Shown here: in pieces, positions 36,634-44,456 of the stretch
Position numbering within the stretch: position 1 is the first letter of the stretch
Layout of the letters: each line of letters opens with the position of its first letter
Origin: Leucobacter sp. UT-8R-CII-1-4
Lineage (GTDB): Bacteria; Actinomycetota; Actinomycetes; Actinomycetales; Microbacteriaceae
Length of the DNA: 64,000 bases
Assembly (NCBI RefSeq): GCF_030010235.1
Contig: NZ_JASCRS010000004.1
Coordinates: forward strand, 186,001-250,000
Direction of reading: 5' to 3'
Program-made: the position numbers and the translations under genes
The notes under the pieces: model-generated
Told to the model about the DNA's origin: nothing
Seen by the model: only the letters and a program-made list of their open reading frames with translations
Database searches by the model: none

Positions 36634-38123
36634 GAGACAACCCTTCCAACCTTTTCGGTTTTCACCCACGACGCGTCTGCGCGTCGCCACTCTTTGATGT
36701 ACGAATCAACTGTGATCGCGCAGAGCAGTGAGCCATAGCCGAATATGTAAAGCATAAGCCCGGCAAAAAACTTGCCGCCGGGGAGACGTTCGACGTAGCG
36801 CGCAAGCCACGCACCCGCCATCGATACCGGCCCCCAAAGATACAAGCAGGCGAGCACAATAAATCGCCCATCGGCATTCAACTCGACGCCAAACGCTGAA
36901 ACCGAGATGACCTCTGGCAGCTGCGGAAAAAGCGCTGCAGACATTAATAGCCAGGCGCCCACACCGGGGAAGAGCAGCGCTTCACGCCAAGACTGCCTGC
37001 CGATCCTCGGATCCAATTGCACGGAAAAGACCATCAGGTAGACGTAAACGCACACCGTGAATATCCACATGAAACGGAAAGTCACCTCAGCGATATCGCT
37101 GTGCAGAATGAGCAGCGTCATGAGCGCAGCAGAAGCGAGCAACATAAACGCAGGCAGCAGCAACACACTGAACCAGATCAGCCCGAAAGAAACGCTGCCA
37201 AGTCGGTGCTCCCGGCTGGGCCGAAACCACAGGTGCTTGTAGATAGAGGTGAGCTGCACGTTTCCACGGGCCCAGCGCAGCCGCTGTTTCCAGAGACTGT
37301 CGATCGTGCGAGGCTCCTCGGCAAGCACCACCGCGTAGGGCTCAAACACCATTCGGCGGCCCTTGATCTGACCCTCGAAAGTCGTCATCGTGTCTTCAGC
37401 GAGAGTGCCGGTGGGAATTCTCCCGCCGATGGCCTCAAGATTTGCGCGCGAGTGCAACTGAGCACCGCCGGCAAGGCAGGCGATCGCGCCCTGAACGTTT
37501 TGAGCGCGACGTGCCGCCAACTGCGAGACAACGTATTCAATCGCAATAAAACGAGTGAGGTAGTTGCGGTCTTCGCTGCCCTCGGCGATGTAAGCGGTGA
37601 CCGCCCCCACCTTCTCATCGGCGAGATGGCGGGCGAGTTTGCGTAGCGAATCATGCGCGAAGATAACATCAGCATCCATAATCAGCACGGCTTCTGCCCA
37701 ATCATCGGCAAGAATGCGTGAGATGCCATGGTTCAGAGTGTGTGCCTTGCCCTCGCCGCCAACTTCACGTCGCAAATGCACCACACGCCCCGGGTGATTT
37801 GCGGCACGCTCAAGCACCACATCAGGGGTGTTATCGGTCGAAGCGTCGTCGACCACAAATATGCGCAATTGATCTTCTGGGTAATCAAGCGCGAGTAGGC
37901 GATCAATCGAGGCGCCAATAACAAGACCCTCGTTCCAAGCTGGCACCACAACCGCGACTTTAGGGGTGAACGGCTGCGCCTGACGAAAGTGATTACGAAA
38001 CGCGTGCAGCGGCAGCACCAGAAACTGAAAGGCCGAAGTGAGCACCGGAGTCATGCCGAGAAACACGCAGATCAGCAGTAGCACGATGACGACAATGTCG
38101 AATGCTGAGAGCTCGGGAGTCAT
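36630..38123 (-). CDS. Membrane glycosyltransferase, family 2 (processive type)
   Basis: A 497-aa GT2 enzyme. One TM at the N-terminus is followed by the catalytic domain with VVVPAWNEG, VVDDAST, MDADV, a TLAEDTMTT acid motif and QRLRWARG (Q-x-x-RW), the signature of processive beta-glycosyltransferases such as cellulose, chitin or poly-GlcNAc synthases. Five or so TMs follow. Together with the PIG-L-type deacetylase encoded two genes upstream it suggests an amino-sugar-containing glycan. It overlaps both neighbours by 4 bases. Confidence 0.9.
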   Translation of the reverse strand: MTPELSAFDIVVIVLLLICVFLGMTPVLTSAFQFLVLPLHAFRNHFRQAQPFTPKVAVVVPAWNEGLVIGASIDRLLALDYPEDQLRIFVVDDASTDNTPDVVLERAANHPGRVVHLRREVGGEGKAHTLNHGISRILADDWAEAVLIMDADVIFAHDSLRKLARHLADEKVGAVTAYIAEGSEDRNYLTRFIAIEYVVSQLAARRAQNVQGAIACLAGGAQLHSRANLEAIGGRIPTGTLAEDTMTTFEGQIKGRRMVFEPYAVVLAEEPRTIDSLWKQRLRWARGNVQLTSIYKHLWFRPSREHRLGSVSFGLIWFSVLLLPAFMLLASAALMTLLILHSDIAEVTFRFMWIFTVCVYVYLMVFSVQLDPRIGRQSWREALLFPGVGAWLLMSAALFPQLPEVISVSAFGVELNADGRFIVLACLYLWGPVSMAGAWLARYVERLPGGKFFAGLMLYIFGYGSLLCAITVDSYIKEWRRADASWVKTEKVGRVVS

Positions 38124-38833
38124 GGCAACACTTCGATCGTTTTGAGCAGATCGGCGACACGTGAGTATCTGCCGACATTATTCGCGTTGTGGCTGTCTGT
38201 TGCCGCGACGAGAGTCACGCCAGCGGCGATGGCGGCATTGAGAGCCGAAGTTTCAGGGCATCCCCATTTCTCGTTCACCTCAACCGAAGTGTTGCTCCGC
38301 GCAACAGCTTCCGCCCAGGCAGCGAGACGCTCGGAGCCGAGCATTTCTTCGCTCAAACCGATCTTGGGCAGTAGCGAAAAGCAGTGCGCAAGCTGGTTTC
38401 CTGGGTGCCGCTCGATAGTCGCGATCAGCGCCTGCACGTAGCAATCGAGTACATCGCTGGTTGCCCACCCGTTTGCAATACGTTGGCGCACCTCAGTGGG
38501 GCCAATGGGGCCCTCTGGTGCGGGAAACTGATGATCGGCAATCAGAATTGTCTGCACCGCTGAAGGCAGCACGGGAATGTCGAGTGATCCAGCGTGATCT
38601 AGAATTTTCGCCTCGACACCGTTCAGAACCGTAAGCCCGTCAGGAATTTCCAGGCGCTGGATCGCCGACACGAACTCAGGCACCCAGGCGGTATCGCGGC
38701 GCACATGGTCGACCAGGCGAAGCTCGGTGAGCCCGATTGCGTGTGCGGCAGCCACATTCTCGGCGAGCGAAGAGACTGCGTCGTCAGAGAAGGTGGAGTG
38801 GACGTGGTGGTCGCCCCGAAGCAGCGCGTGCAT
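38120..38833 (-). CDS. PHP-domain metal-dependent phosphoesterase
   Basis: A 237-aa PHP protein. Metal ligands are in GDHHVHSTFSDDA at the start, LRLVDHVR, NGVEAKILD, and ATDSHNANNVGRYSRV at the end. The length fits histidinol-phosphatase-like PHP proteins rather than DNA polymerase PHP. It probably hydrolyses a phosphoester within the pathway. It is coupled by overlaps on both sides. Confidence 0.87.
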   Translation of the reverse strand: MHALLRGDHHVHSTFSDDAVSSLAENVAAAHAIGLTELRLVDHVRRDTAWVPEFVSAIQRLEIPDGLTVLNGVEAKILDHAGSLDIPVLPSAVQTILIADHQFPAPEGPIGPTEVRQRIANGWATSDVLDCYVQALIATIERHPGNQLAHCFSLLPKIGLSEEMLGSERLAAWAEAVARSNTSVEVNEKWGCPETSALNAAIAAGVTLVAATDSHNANNVGRYSRVADLLKTIEVLP

Positions 38834-39819
38834 CAGTCGTCCTGGTGCGCCGCGTGCTCAGAAACGAGCACTTCGGCAGGGTCGATGAAGACGTCTTCCA
38901 GAAAACGAACCGTTGCAAGTTCGCGAAATTCAAGTCGCTCAGGCATCGACTTGCCAAGAAACAGATCCACGACGAGTGAGGGAATGTCGACGCCTGCCGC
39001 AATCGTGAGGGGGAGCGCGCCAGGAAAACGCGGGTTCACTTCAAGCAGCACGGCTTTGCCCTGGCGGTTGCGGCGAAGCTGCACATTTGCGACTCCGACA
39101 AGGCCGATAGCCTCAGCGATTCTCGTCGCAGCTTCTTCGAGCTCGGGGTCGTGCACAGTTCGACCTGCGATCGACACCCCAGAATCAACGCGGGTGCGGG
39201 TGCGTGGAACCGCAGCGATGACATGCTGGGTGGTGTCAGAGATCACATCAACCGAGTACTCTTCACCGGGCAGAAGATCCTGCACAATGAGGTCTTCGTC
39301 AAGGGGAAGAGCTTCGAGCGCGGCACGATCTGGCACGACTCGAACGCCTCGACTGCCGGCACCTCGGCGAGGCTTTGCGAACACCGGGAACTCCCAATCG
39401 ACCCTATTCGCGTCTGCGCCCGCTGCCTCGGTGCGCGGCACCAAACCGGTTGATTCGCATTGCCGGGCAAGGCTCAGCTTGTCGAGCGCGTAGTTCAACG
39501 TGTCCGCACAGGGCGCTGCCAAAACCGCTGGGGCGAGTTCTTCGCGCCGCTCGGAAAGAGTGATCAGCTCAACATCAACCGTTGAAATAACAAGGTCGAG
39601 ACTGTCTGCTTCGACGAGCGCCGCAAGCGCCGGCACAAAATCGCTACCGGCCCCTGGCGGAACAATGCGGCGCTGTGCCGCTGGCACCAAATACAAGCCG
39701 CTCGCCCAGCCATCCATGTCGGCGGCAAACACTGTGAGGTCTGCTCTGCGAAGCAGCGAGCGGATCACAGCGACTCCGGCGGCTCCGCCCGCTCCGGTGA
39801 CCAAAACGTTGATCGACAT
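38833..39819 (-). CDS. ATP-grasp ligase (CarB-like)
   Basis: A 328-aa ATP-grasp enzyme. A pre-ATP-grasp Rossmann-like part starts VLVTGAGGAAGVAVIRSLLRR. The ATP-grasp core has DKLSLARQCESTGL, FPVFAKPRRGAGSRGV (ATP-binding Lys and Gly-loop), VQDLLPGEEYSVDV and the metal ligands in LLEVNPRFPG. Such ligases join a carboxylate to an amine or thiol. The substrate is unknown. ATG start overlaps the RR-PIG-L stop by one base. Confidence 0.88.
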   Translation of the reverse strand: MSINVLVTGAGGAAGVAVIRSLLRRADLTVFAADMDGWASGLYLVPAAQRRIVPPGAGSDFVPALAALVEADSLDLVISTVDVELITLSERREELAPAVLAAPCADTLNYALDKLSLARQCESTGLVPRTEAAGADANRVDWEFPVFAKPRRGAGSRGVRVVPDRAALEALPLDEDLIVQDLLPGEEYSVDVISDTTQHVIAAVPRTRTRVDSGVSIAGRTVHDPELEEAATRIAEAIGLVGVANVQLRRNRQGKAVLLEVNPRFPGALPLTIAAGVDIPSLVVDLFLGKSMPERLEFRELATVRFLEDVFIDPAEVLVSEHAAHQDD

Positions 39820-40889
39820 TAGGCGTCCTTTTCGGCGAGGCGGTCGGCGTAAACAAGACCAGAAGTTTCTCGCAAGATTTCAAGTGGTTCTACCGCCGTG
39901 CCACCACCAAAACGTGACCAGTAGCGGGCTGTTGCAGTGATGAAATCGGGGGAGAGGTAATCACGTGTCGCAGTCTGCGACTGATAGCAGCGCAAGAGCT
40001 CAAGTTTCTGCTCAAGAAAGTCTTCGATACGCACAAAACGCGTCGGCCGAAAATCGATGGTTGCCGATGGGCTCTGGTAGCAAGCAACAGTGCCAACGTG
40101 GCGGGTGGCTACACTCGTTGCCTCGCTTACGGCACGGTGATCCTGGTGCCGGTCATGAATGCTGTGTGTGTACACGATCGAGGGTTTCACCTCGGCCACT
40201 ACCTCTTCAATGAGTCGCACGGTTGCGCCGCCACCTGAAATTTCAGTGTCGACAAGATCTTTCAAAAAGAGTCGTGCACCAAGAAGCTCAGCTGCAGCCA
40301 GTGACTCATTTTGCCTATTGTCGGCATTGCCTCCGCGCGAACCTCGCGACATGGTGAGTATGGTGACCTCATCGCCCGCGTGGGCATGTGCGGCAAGCAA
40401 ACCGCCAACACCGATCTCGACGTCGTCGGGGTGTGCGCCGACGGCCAACACTGTTTCGCCTTTGCCCCGCTGCTGTGCCCGGCTCGCTTTGGCTCGGCGG
40501 CGACTTTCTTCGGTGAGGTGAAGCACGGTTTCTACGACTTTGGCGTTGTCGAGCGGTTTTTGTAGAAACTCGTCGGCTTGCGCGCGCAGTGCTGAAACGG
40601 CGTGCTCAACCGAAACGTGCGCCGTCATCACAATGACGCCAACATCTGGGGTGCGCTGGCGTAGCTCGGAAAGTAGTTCAATACCGTTGAGTCCGGGCAT
40701 CTCAATGTCGGTCACGACCACGTCAGGATTGAAATCGGTGGCCGCAGCGAGCGCCGAGACGCCGTTGTTTGCAACCTCAACCTCGGCACCTGCCCGACGC
40801 TCAAGCAATACCTTCACCAGCAGCGCGAGATCGGGATCGTCGTCAACCACCAGTACGCGAGGCGCAGCGGAGTGAGCTAAGGGGGGCAT
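39819..40889 (-). CDS. Response-regulator receiver fused to PIG-L deacetylase
   Basis: A 356-aa fusion. Residues 1-125 are a receiver with Asp16/Asp17, phospho-acceptor Asp61 in VVTDIEMPG and Lys111. After a basic linker (about 130-143), residues 145-350 are a LmbE/PIG-L N-deacetylase with the zinc motif GAHPDD (151-156), and HDRHQDHRAVSEA with further ligands. PIG-L enzymes deacetylate GlcNAc-containing substrates, as MshB or BshB do. Fusion implies phosphorylation-controlled deacetylation. AGGAG lies 6 nt before ATG. It is the first gene of the seven-gene operon. Confidence 0.9.
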   Translation of the reverse strand: MPPLAHSAAPRVLVVDDDPDLALLVKVLLERRAGAEVEVANNGVSALAAATDFNPDVVVTDIEMPGLNGIELLSELRQRTPDVGVIVMTAHVSVEHAVSALRAQADEFLQKPLDNAKVVETVLHLTEESRRRAKASRAQQRGKGETVLAVGAHPDDVEIGVGGLLAAHAHAGDEVTILTMSRGSRGGNADNRQNESLAAAELLGARLFLKDLVDTEISGGGATVRLIEEVVAEVKPSIVYTHSIHDRHQDHRAVSEATSVATRHVGTVACYQSPSATIDFRPTRFVRIEDFLEQKLELLRCYQSQTATRDYLSPDFITATARYWSRFGGGTAVEPLEILRETSGLVYADRLAEKDA

Positions 40890-41047
40890 GCGGGGCTCCT
40901 AGGGCACGAATGCAGGTGCGATTGGAATCTTGATAATTCCAGACTTTACCGCACAGTGGCGGGAAATTTCAGCCGCGTTTTGTGTCTCCGCGAGAGCTTG
41001 AGCCCGCAGTAATTTTGTTCGATTTGAAACCGGTGACTTCTTGGCTT

Positions 41048-41626
41048 CTAACGGTCTGCCGAGTTGGTGCTGCCGTGAATCAGTTGGAAGTGCATTTTTG
41101 TGAGTACATCGATCCAATTGCGAATTGAGATGATCCTGCCTTGGTGCAGTGTTTCGGTCAGCAGTCGGGCGCGGCGTTGGGACTCGGTCGGCTCGGGGTG
41201 ATCAATGACCACAGTCGGTTGCGCTGTGAGTAGCTCTAGTTGTGAATTGCGAAATGCCACTTCAGTTTCAAGCGTGCGGAGCGCCGTGTGCGGTGCAAAT
41301 GCTGCTGCCGCAAGCATGCGCAATGAGAATGTCGTTTTTTCGACCCGCGGGGTTGGTGAGTACGGCTTTTCGAACCAGTTGCGCAACTCTGACTCTCCGC
41401 TGCTTGAGATTCGAAGACGGCGAGCGTCTGGGTATTCAGTCGTGTCCTCGAGTTCGGTGCAGATCAGACCCTCGTCGAGCATTTCGGTCAAGCGTTTCAG
41501 CAATACCGTGACATCGGGTGAATCGATGGCGAGCGGTCCCTCTACGTCAAGCAACAGGATGAGGTCTCGGATTCGAGGGGTGTACATCTCTACGAGCAGC
41601 AGAATTAACGCGGTAAGCCGATCCAT
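41048..41626 (-). CDS. PadR-like winged-helix regulator
   Basis: A 192-aa protein. The first 75 residues fit a PadR winged helix: ALILLLVEMYTPRIRDLILLL, LLKRLTEMLDEGLI and a wing strand RRLRISSSGESELRNWF. A helical C-terminal domain follows. Its target may be the adjacent operons. It is monocistronic. Confidence 0.6.
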   Translation of the reverse strand: MDRLTALILLLVEMYTPRIRDLILLLDVEGPLAIDSPDVTVLLKRLTEMLDEGLICTELEDTTEYPDARRLRISSSGESELRNWFEKPYSPTPRVEKTTFSLRMLAAAAFAPHTALRTLETEVAFRNSQLELLTAQPTVVIDHPEPTESQRRARLLTETLHQGRIISIRNWIDVLTKMHFQLIHGSTNSADR

Positions 41627-41834
41627 TTACGATTCCACCCCTGCTTTTGAAGCTTTTCAATCAGGTAACAAATATATGCGTCAATGATTGTTTGAATTGT
41701 TACCCTACTCGTGTTCGCGAGTTGAGGGACTGCCGTCGTTCTCGGGAAGTGTAGCCCGACGGCAGCCCAGCGCCTTGGCGCATCGGCAGGGCCAGTACGT
41801 CATGGAAACCACGCACGCTGACTTTCTGCCAAGC

Positions 41835-41875
41835 GTTCCACCCTCCTGAGCTTTGGGGGGAAAGTTGGGTGGAAC
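41835..41875. other. Hairpin GTTCCACCC / GGGTGGAAC
   Basis: A perfect 9-bp stem with a 23-nt G-rich loop, in the gene-poor region. It could be a terminator fragment or part of a small RNA; there is no T-tract. Confidence 0.4.
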
Positions 41876-42221
41876 ATGAGAGAGCCTAAGCACAGAACGG
41901 GCCTCAAAACGGGGAGTGAGGCGATTGCGTGCGAGAACTGCGTGCTCTACGTGTGGGCAAGAGGTTGTTCAGAGGGTGGTGGGCGTGTGCGGGATGGGTT
42001 GTCTCGAATGTTGCCTTGCTCTGCGTGAGAAAACACGTGGTCGAGGGGGTTTTTGGTGTTCTCGCCACCGATCCAGGTGGGTCGACTGCTCGCATGTGGG
42101 TACTCGCACCGAAGAAGGGGTAAGTGCACGCTGAAGTTGTTGAACCCTGCACTTAATTCATGCAACTGTGCACGCTTGAAGTGTTGCGCCACTCGGAAGA
42201 ACGCCCGAGGAGTTTTCAGAC

Positions 42222-42326
42222 ATGGTGCTGATGCCTATTGTGAAACTCAGCTTGGCCACGACGAGCCCGCTGATACCGCATTATGCGTATGCAGCCTGGT
42301 GTTTTTCGCCTTCGGTCAGGGCGTGA
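42222..42326 (+). CDS. Candidate 34-aa peptide upstream of DUF5819 gene
   Basis: ATG follows GAGGAG at 9-nt spacing. The peptide starts MVLMPIVKLSLATTSPLIP and ends FSPSVRA, with a hydrophobic first half and one Cys. It precedes the DUF5819-HTTM pair by 49 bases. It may be a leader or a small product handled by that pair; nothing else supports it. Confidence 0.25.
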   Translation: MVLMPIVKLSLATTSPLIPHYAYAAWCFSPSVRA

Positions 42327-42375
42327 CGTCTAGCAACGCCGCGCAGCCCCTGGAAACGGAACATGCGGAGGAATC

Positions 42376-43134
42376 TTGGAACGGCGAAAACGACCGCTTG
42401 CGGCGCGAATCGGGCTCACGGTAGTTGCCCTCTTCACCGGATGGCACATTTTTGCCTCATTCCTATGGATCTCACCGCCGAGCGAGTTACGCACTGTCGT
42501 GCCGGGAAATCTGCTCTCCGAGTACATGCTTCCTTGGTATGGGCAAAGCTGGAGCGTGTTTGCGCCCGCGCCAATCAACGGTGACTACCTCTTCAAAGTG
42601 AGGGCGCACATTGAAAAAGATGGCGAATTCGAAATGACCGAGTGGGTTGATGCAACCGCGGCAGAACTTTCACTTGCCCGCTATAACGTCTTCCCGCCAC
42701 GCGCCGCTGGCCTTGCCTCGCAGCTCGCATCGAACTTCAAAGGTGCACATGCTGCGCTCAACGATGAACAAAAAGAAATCGTAAAGCTTGGATATTACAA
42801 GGGCGATGACTGGCTAGGCAGAATGCAGTTCTCGCTCGATGAGGCTGCCGAAGAGGACAGCCCGGTGGCGACGTATATTGCGCAAGAACGCTACGCATCG
42901 GCGTATGCGGCACAGGTTGCTCGCGCAGTTTGGGGAGATTCAGTCGTCACCGTGCAATTTCAAGTGAGTCGGCAAAATGTCATTCCTTTTGCTCAGCGCC
43001 ACGACCCCGACGCAGAACGTCCAGCCGAACAAATCGTCGAGACAGGTTGGCGGGGCATGCTCGAACTGCAGAACCAATCTCAAGAGGCATTCGCGCGCAC
43101 TTTTAACGATGCCTTGAGGAGGTCTGGCCAGTGA
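42376..43134 (+). CDS. DUF5819-family membrane-anchored protein (SdpA-like)
   Basis: A 252-aa protein with one N-terminal TM (LTVVALFTGWHIFASFLWI) and an extracytoplasmic domain with LPWYGQSWSVFAPAPINGDYLFKVRA, a family hallmark. TTG start at 42376 follows GGAGGAA. It overlaps the HTTM gene by 4 bases. The DUF5819-HTTM pair parallels SdpA-SdpB, which mature a toxic peptide in Bacillus. No SdpC-like toxin gene is evident here. Confidence 0.8.
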   Translation: MERRKRPLAARIGLTVVALFTGWHIFASFLWISPPSELRTVVPGNLLSEYMLPWYGQSWSVFAPAPINGDYLFKVRAHIEKDGEFEMTEWVDATAAELSLARYNVFPPRAAGLASQLASNFKGAHAALNDEQKEIVKLGYYKGDDWLGRMQFSLDEAAEEDSPVATYIAQERYASAYAAQVARAVWGDSVVTVQFQVSRQNVIPFAQRHDPDAERPAEQIVETGWRGMLELQNQSQEAFARTFNDALRRSGQ

Positions 43135-44261
43135 ACACGTCCATAGGTCTGAAGGACCCTGATGAAACCCAAAACATCGAGGAAGACTCGCAAACATCAG
43201 TAAACAGCCTGCTCCGAGCGATATCTGTGTTTCTCGCGGGAATCTGGCGCTCAACAGTGCACACCGTTGACCGAATGGTTTCATTCGTCGAAAGCTGGGC
43301 CCTCGACGCAAAACATGCGCTCTACGGCACAGCGGTCGTGCGGATCTTGCTCGGTGTGACGTTACTCGGCAGCGCGCTGTCCGAATTTGGAACACGCAAC
43401 TACACGTGGGGACCCGGCGCAGCCTGGACAGGTCAGCTGCAATACCCATCGAGTAGTTTCTCAACGATGTGGCCATTTTCGTTGGTGCGTGAAGCTGCTC
43501 GAACGGAACTCGGCATCACACTAGTGCTGCTTGCCCTGATCGTTTGTTCAACGCTGTTCATTGTCGGCTACCGCACAAGGCTCGTCATGATTCCATTGTT
43601 TGTACTCTGGGTGGGCTTCGTGAACATCAACCTTTATGTGCAAAACCAAAGCGATAATCTCACCAGAATCGTGTTCATCGCATTACTTTTTAGTGGAATC
43701 TCCGAACGCTGGTCACTCGACGCAATACGCAGATCAAGAACTGCGCACCTGCGCACGGGTAAATTGCGCAGTCTCTGGAACTTTCAGCCGGTACTTCCTA
43801 GTTGGATGACGAATCTTGCCCACAATTCTGCGGTTGTGGTGATCGGTGTTCAGATCTGTTTCGTTTACGCCTCGGGTGGGCTATTCAAAGCTGGCGGCGA
43901 GCCATGGCAAGAAGGCATTGCCATTTACGCACCACTGCACACCATGGAATTCGGAACGTGGCCGGCGCTCAGCAATCTCGTTACTTTCTGGGGGCCCGTG
44001 GTTGCGATAGGCACCATAGGTACAGTACTCGTGCAGACAGCCTTTCCAATGATGTTGTTGCATCGCTTCACTCGTGTGCTCGCTTTGATCATCATTATGG
44101 GTTTCCACGCGGCTATCGGGCTGCTCATGGGATTGCCCTGGTTCTCACTCGGCATGATCGCCCTCGACGCAATTTTTATTAGCGATCGAACTTGGAGCGG
44201 GCTTGAGCAGCGCTGGCATCGCGCCCGCGGAAGAGAGGTTTCGACCCCCTCGATTGCGTGA
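43131..44261 (+). CDS. HTTM-domain membrane protein (SdpB-like)
   Basis: A 376-aa polytopic protein with a horizontally transferred transmembrane (HTTM) domain, related to vitamin-K-dependent gamma-carboxylase and SdpB. It has a cytosolic N-tail of about 65 aa, six to eight TMs, RILLGVTLLGSALSEF, ICFVYASGGLFKAGGEPWQEG (a family-typical segment) and GFHAAIGLLMGLPWFSLGM. GTG start overlaps the DUF5819 stop. Probably forms a complex with its partner. Confidence 0.85.
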   Translation: MNTSIGLKDPDETQNIEEDSQTSVNSLLRAISVFLAGIWRSTVHTVDRMVSFVESWALDAKHALYGTAVVRILLGVTLLGSALSEFGTRNYTWGPGAAWTGQLQYPSSSFSTMWPFSLVREAARTELGITLVLLALIVCSTLFIVGYRTRLVMIPLFVLWVGFVNINLYVQNQSDNLTRIVFIALLFSGISERWSLDAIRRSRTAHLRTGKLRSLWNFQPVLPSWMTNLAHNSAVVVIGVQICFVYASGGLFKAGGEPWQEGIAIYAPLHTMEFGTWPALSNLVTFWGPVVAIGTIGTVLVQTAFPMMLLHRFTRVLALIIIMGFHAAIGLLMGLPWFSLGMIALDAIFISDRTWSGLEQRWHRARGREVSTPSIA

Positions 44262-44456
44262 TCTGAGCACATCCTTCGCCGAATGGCTGATCTTAAGTTG
44301 ACGAATTACTCGTTGAGTTCCCTCCTATTGGGTGATGATGCTTCTGCAGTGCCGCCACCTGAAGGTCTGTGAAATGCAGAACTGACTTTGGGAGGGATGC
44401 CCAAACTGACTGCGTGGCTGCCTGAACATGAAGACCAGATAAGGAAAACGGGGAAC

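Larger units (their letters stand above)
41627..42375. other. 749-bp gene-poor region upstream of DUF5819 operon
   Basis: No convincing long gene is seen. The left end (about 41,640-41,700) is AT-rich and may carry the PadR-like gene promoter. A hairpin lies at 41,835-41,875 and a short open frame with a good ribosome-binding site at 42,222. Frames at 41,929-42,123 and 42,053-42,424 are open but lack family features. Confidence 0.5.

Noticed and set aside
41929..42123. 64-aa frame with a hydrophobic middle
   Set aside because: Ribosome-binding site is weak and there are no family features; kept only as part of the gene-poor stretch.
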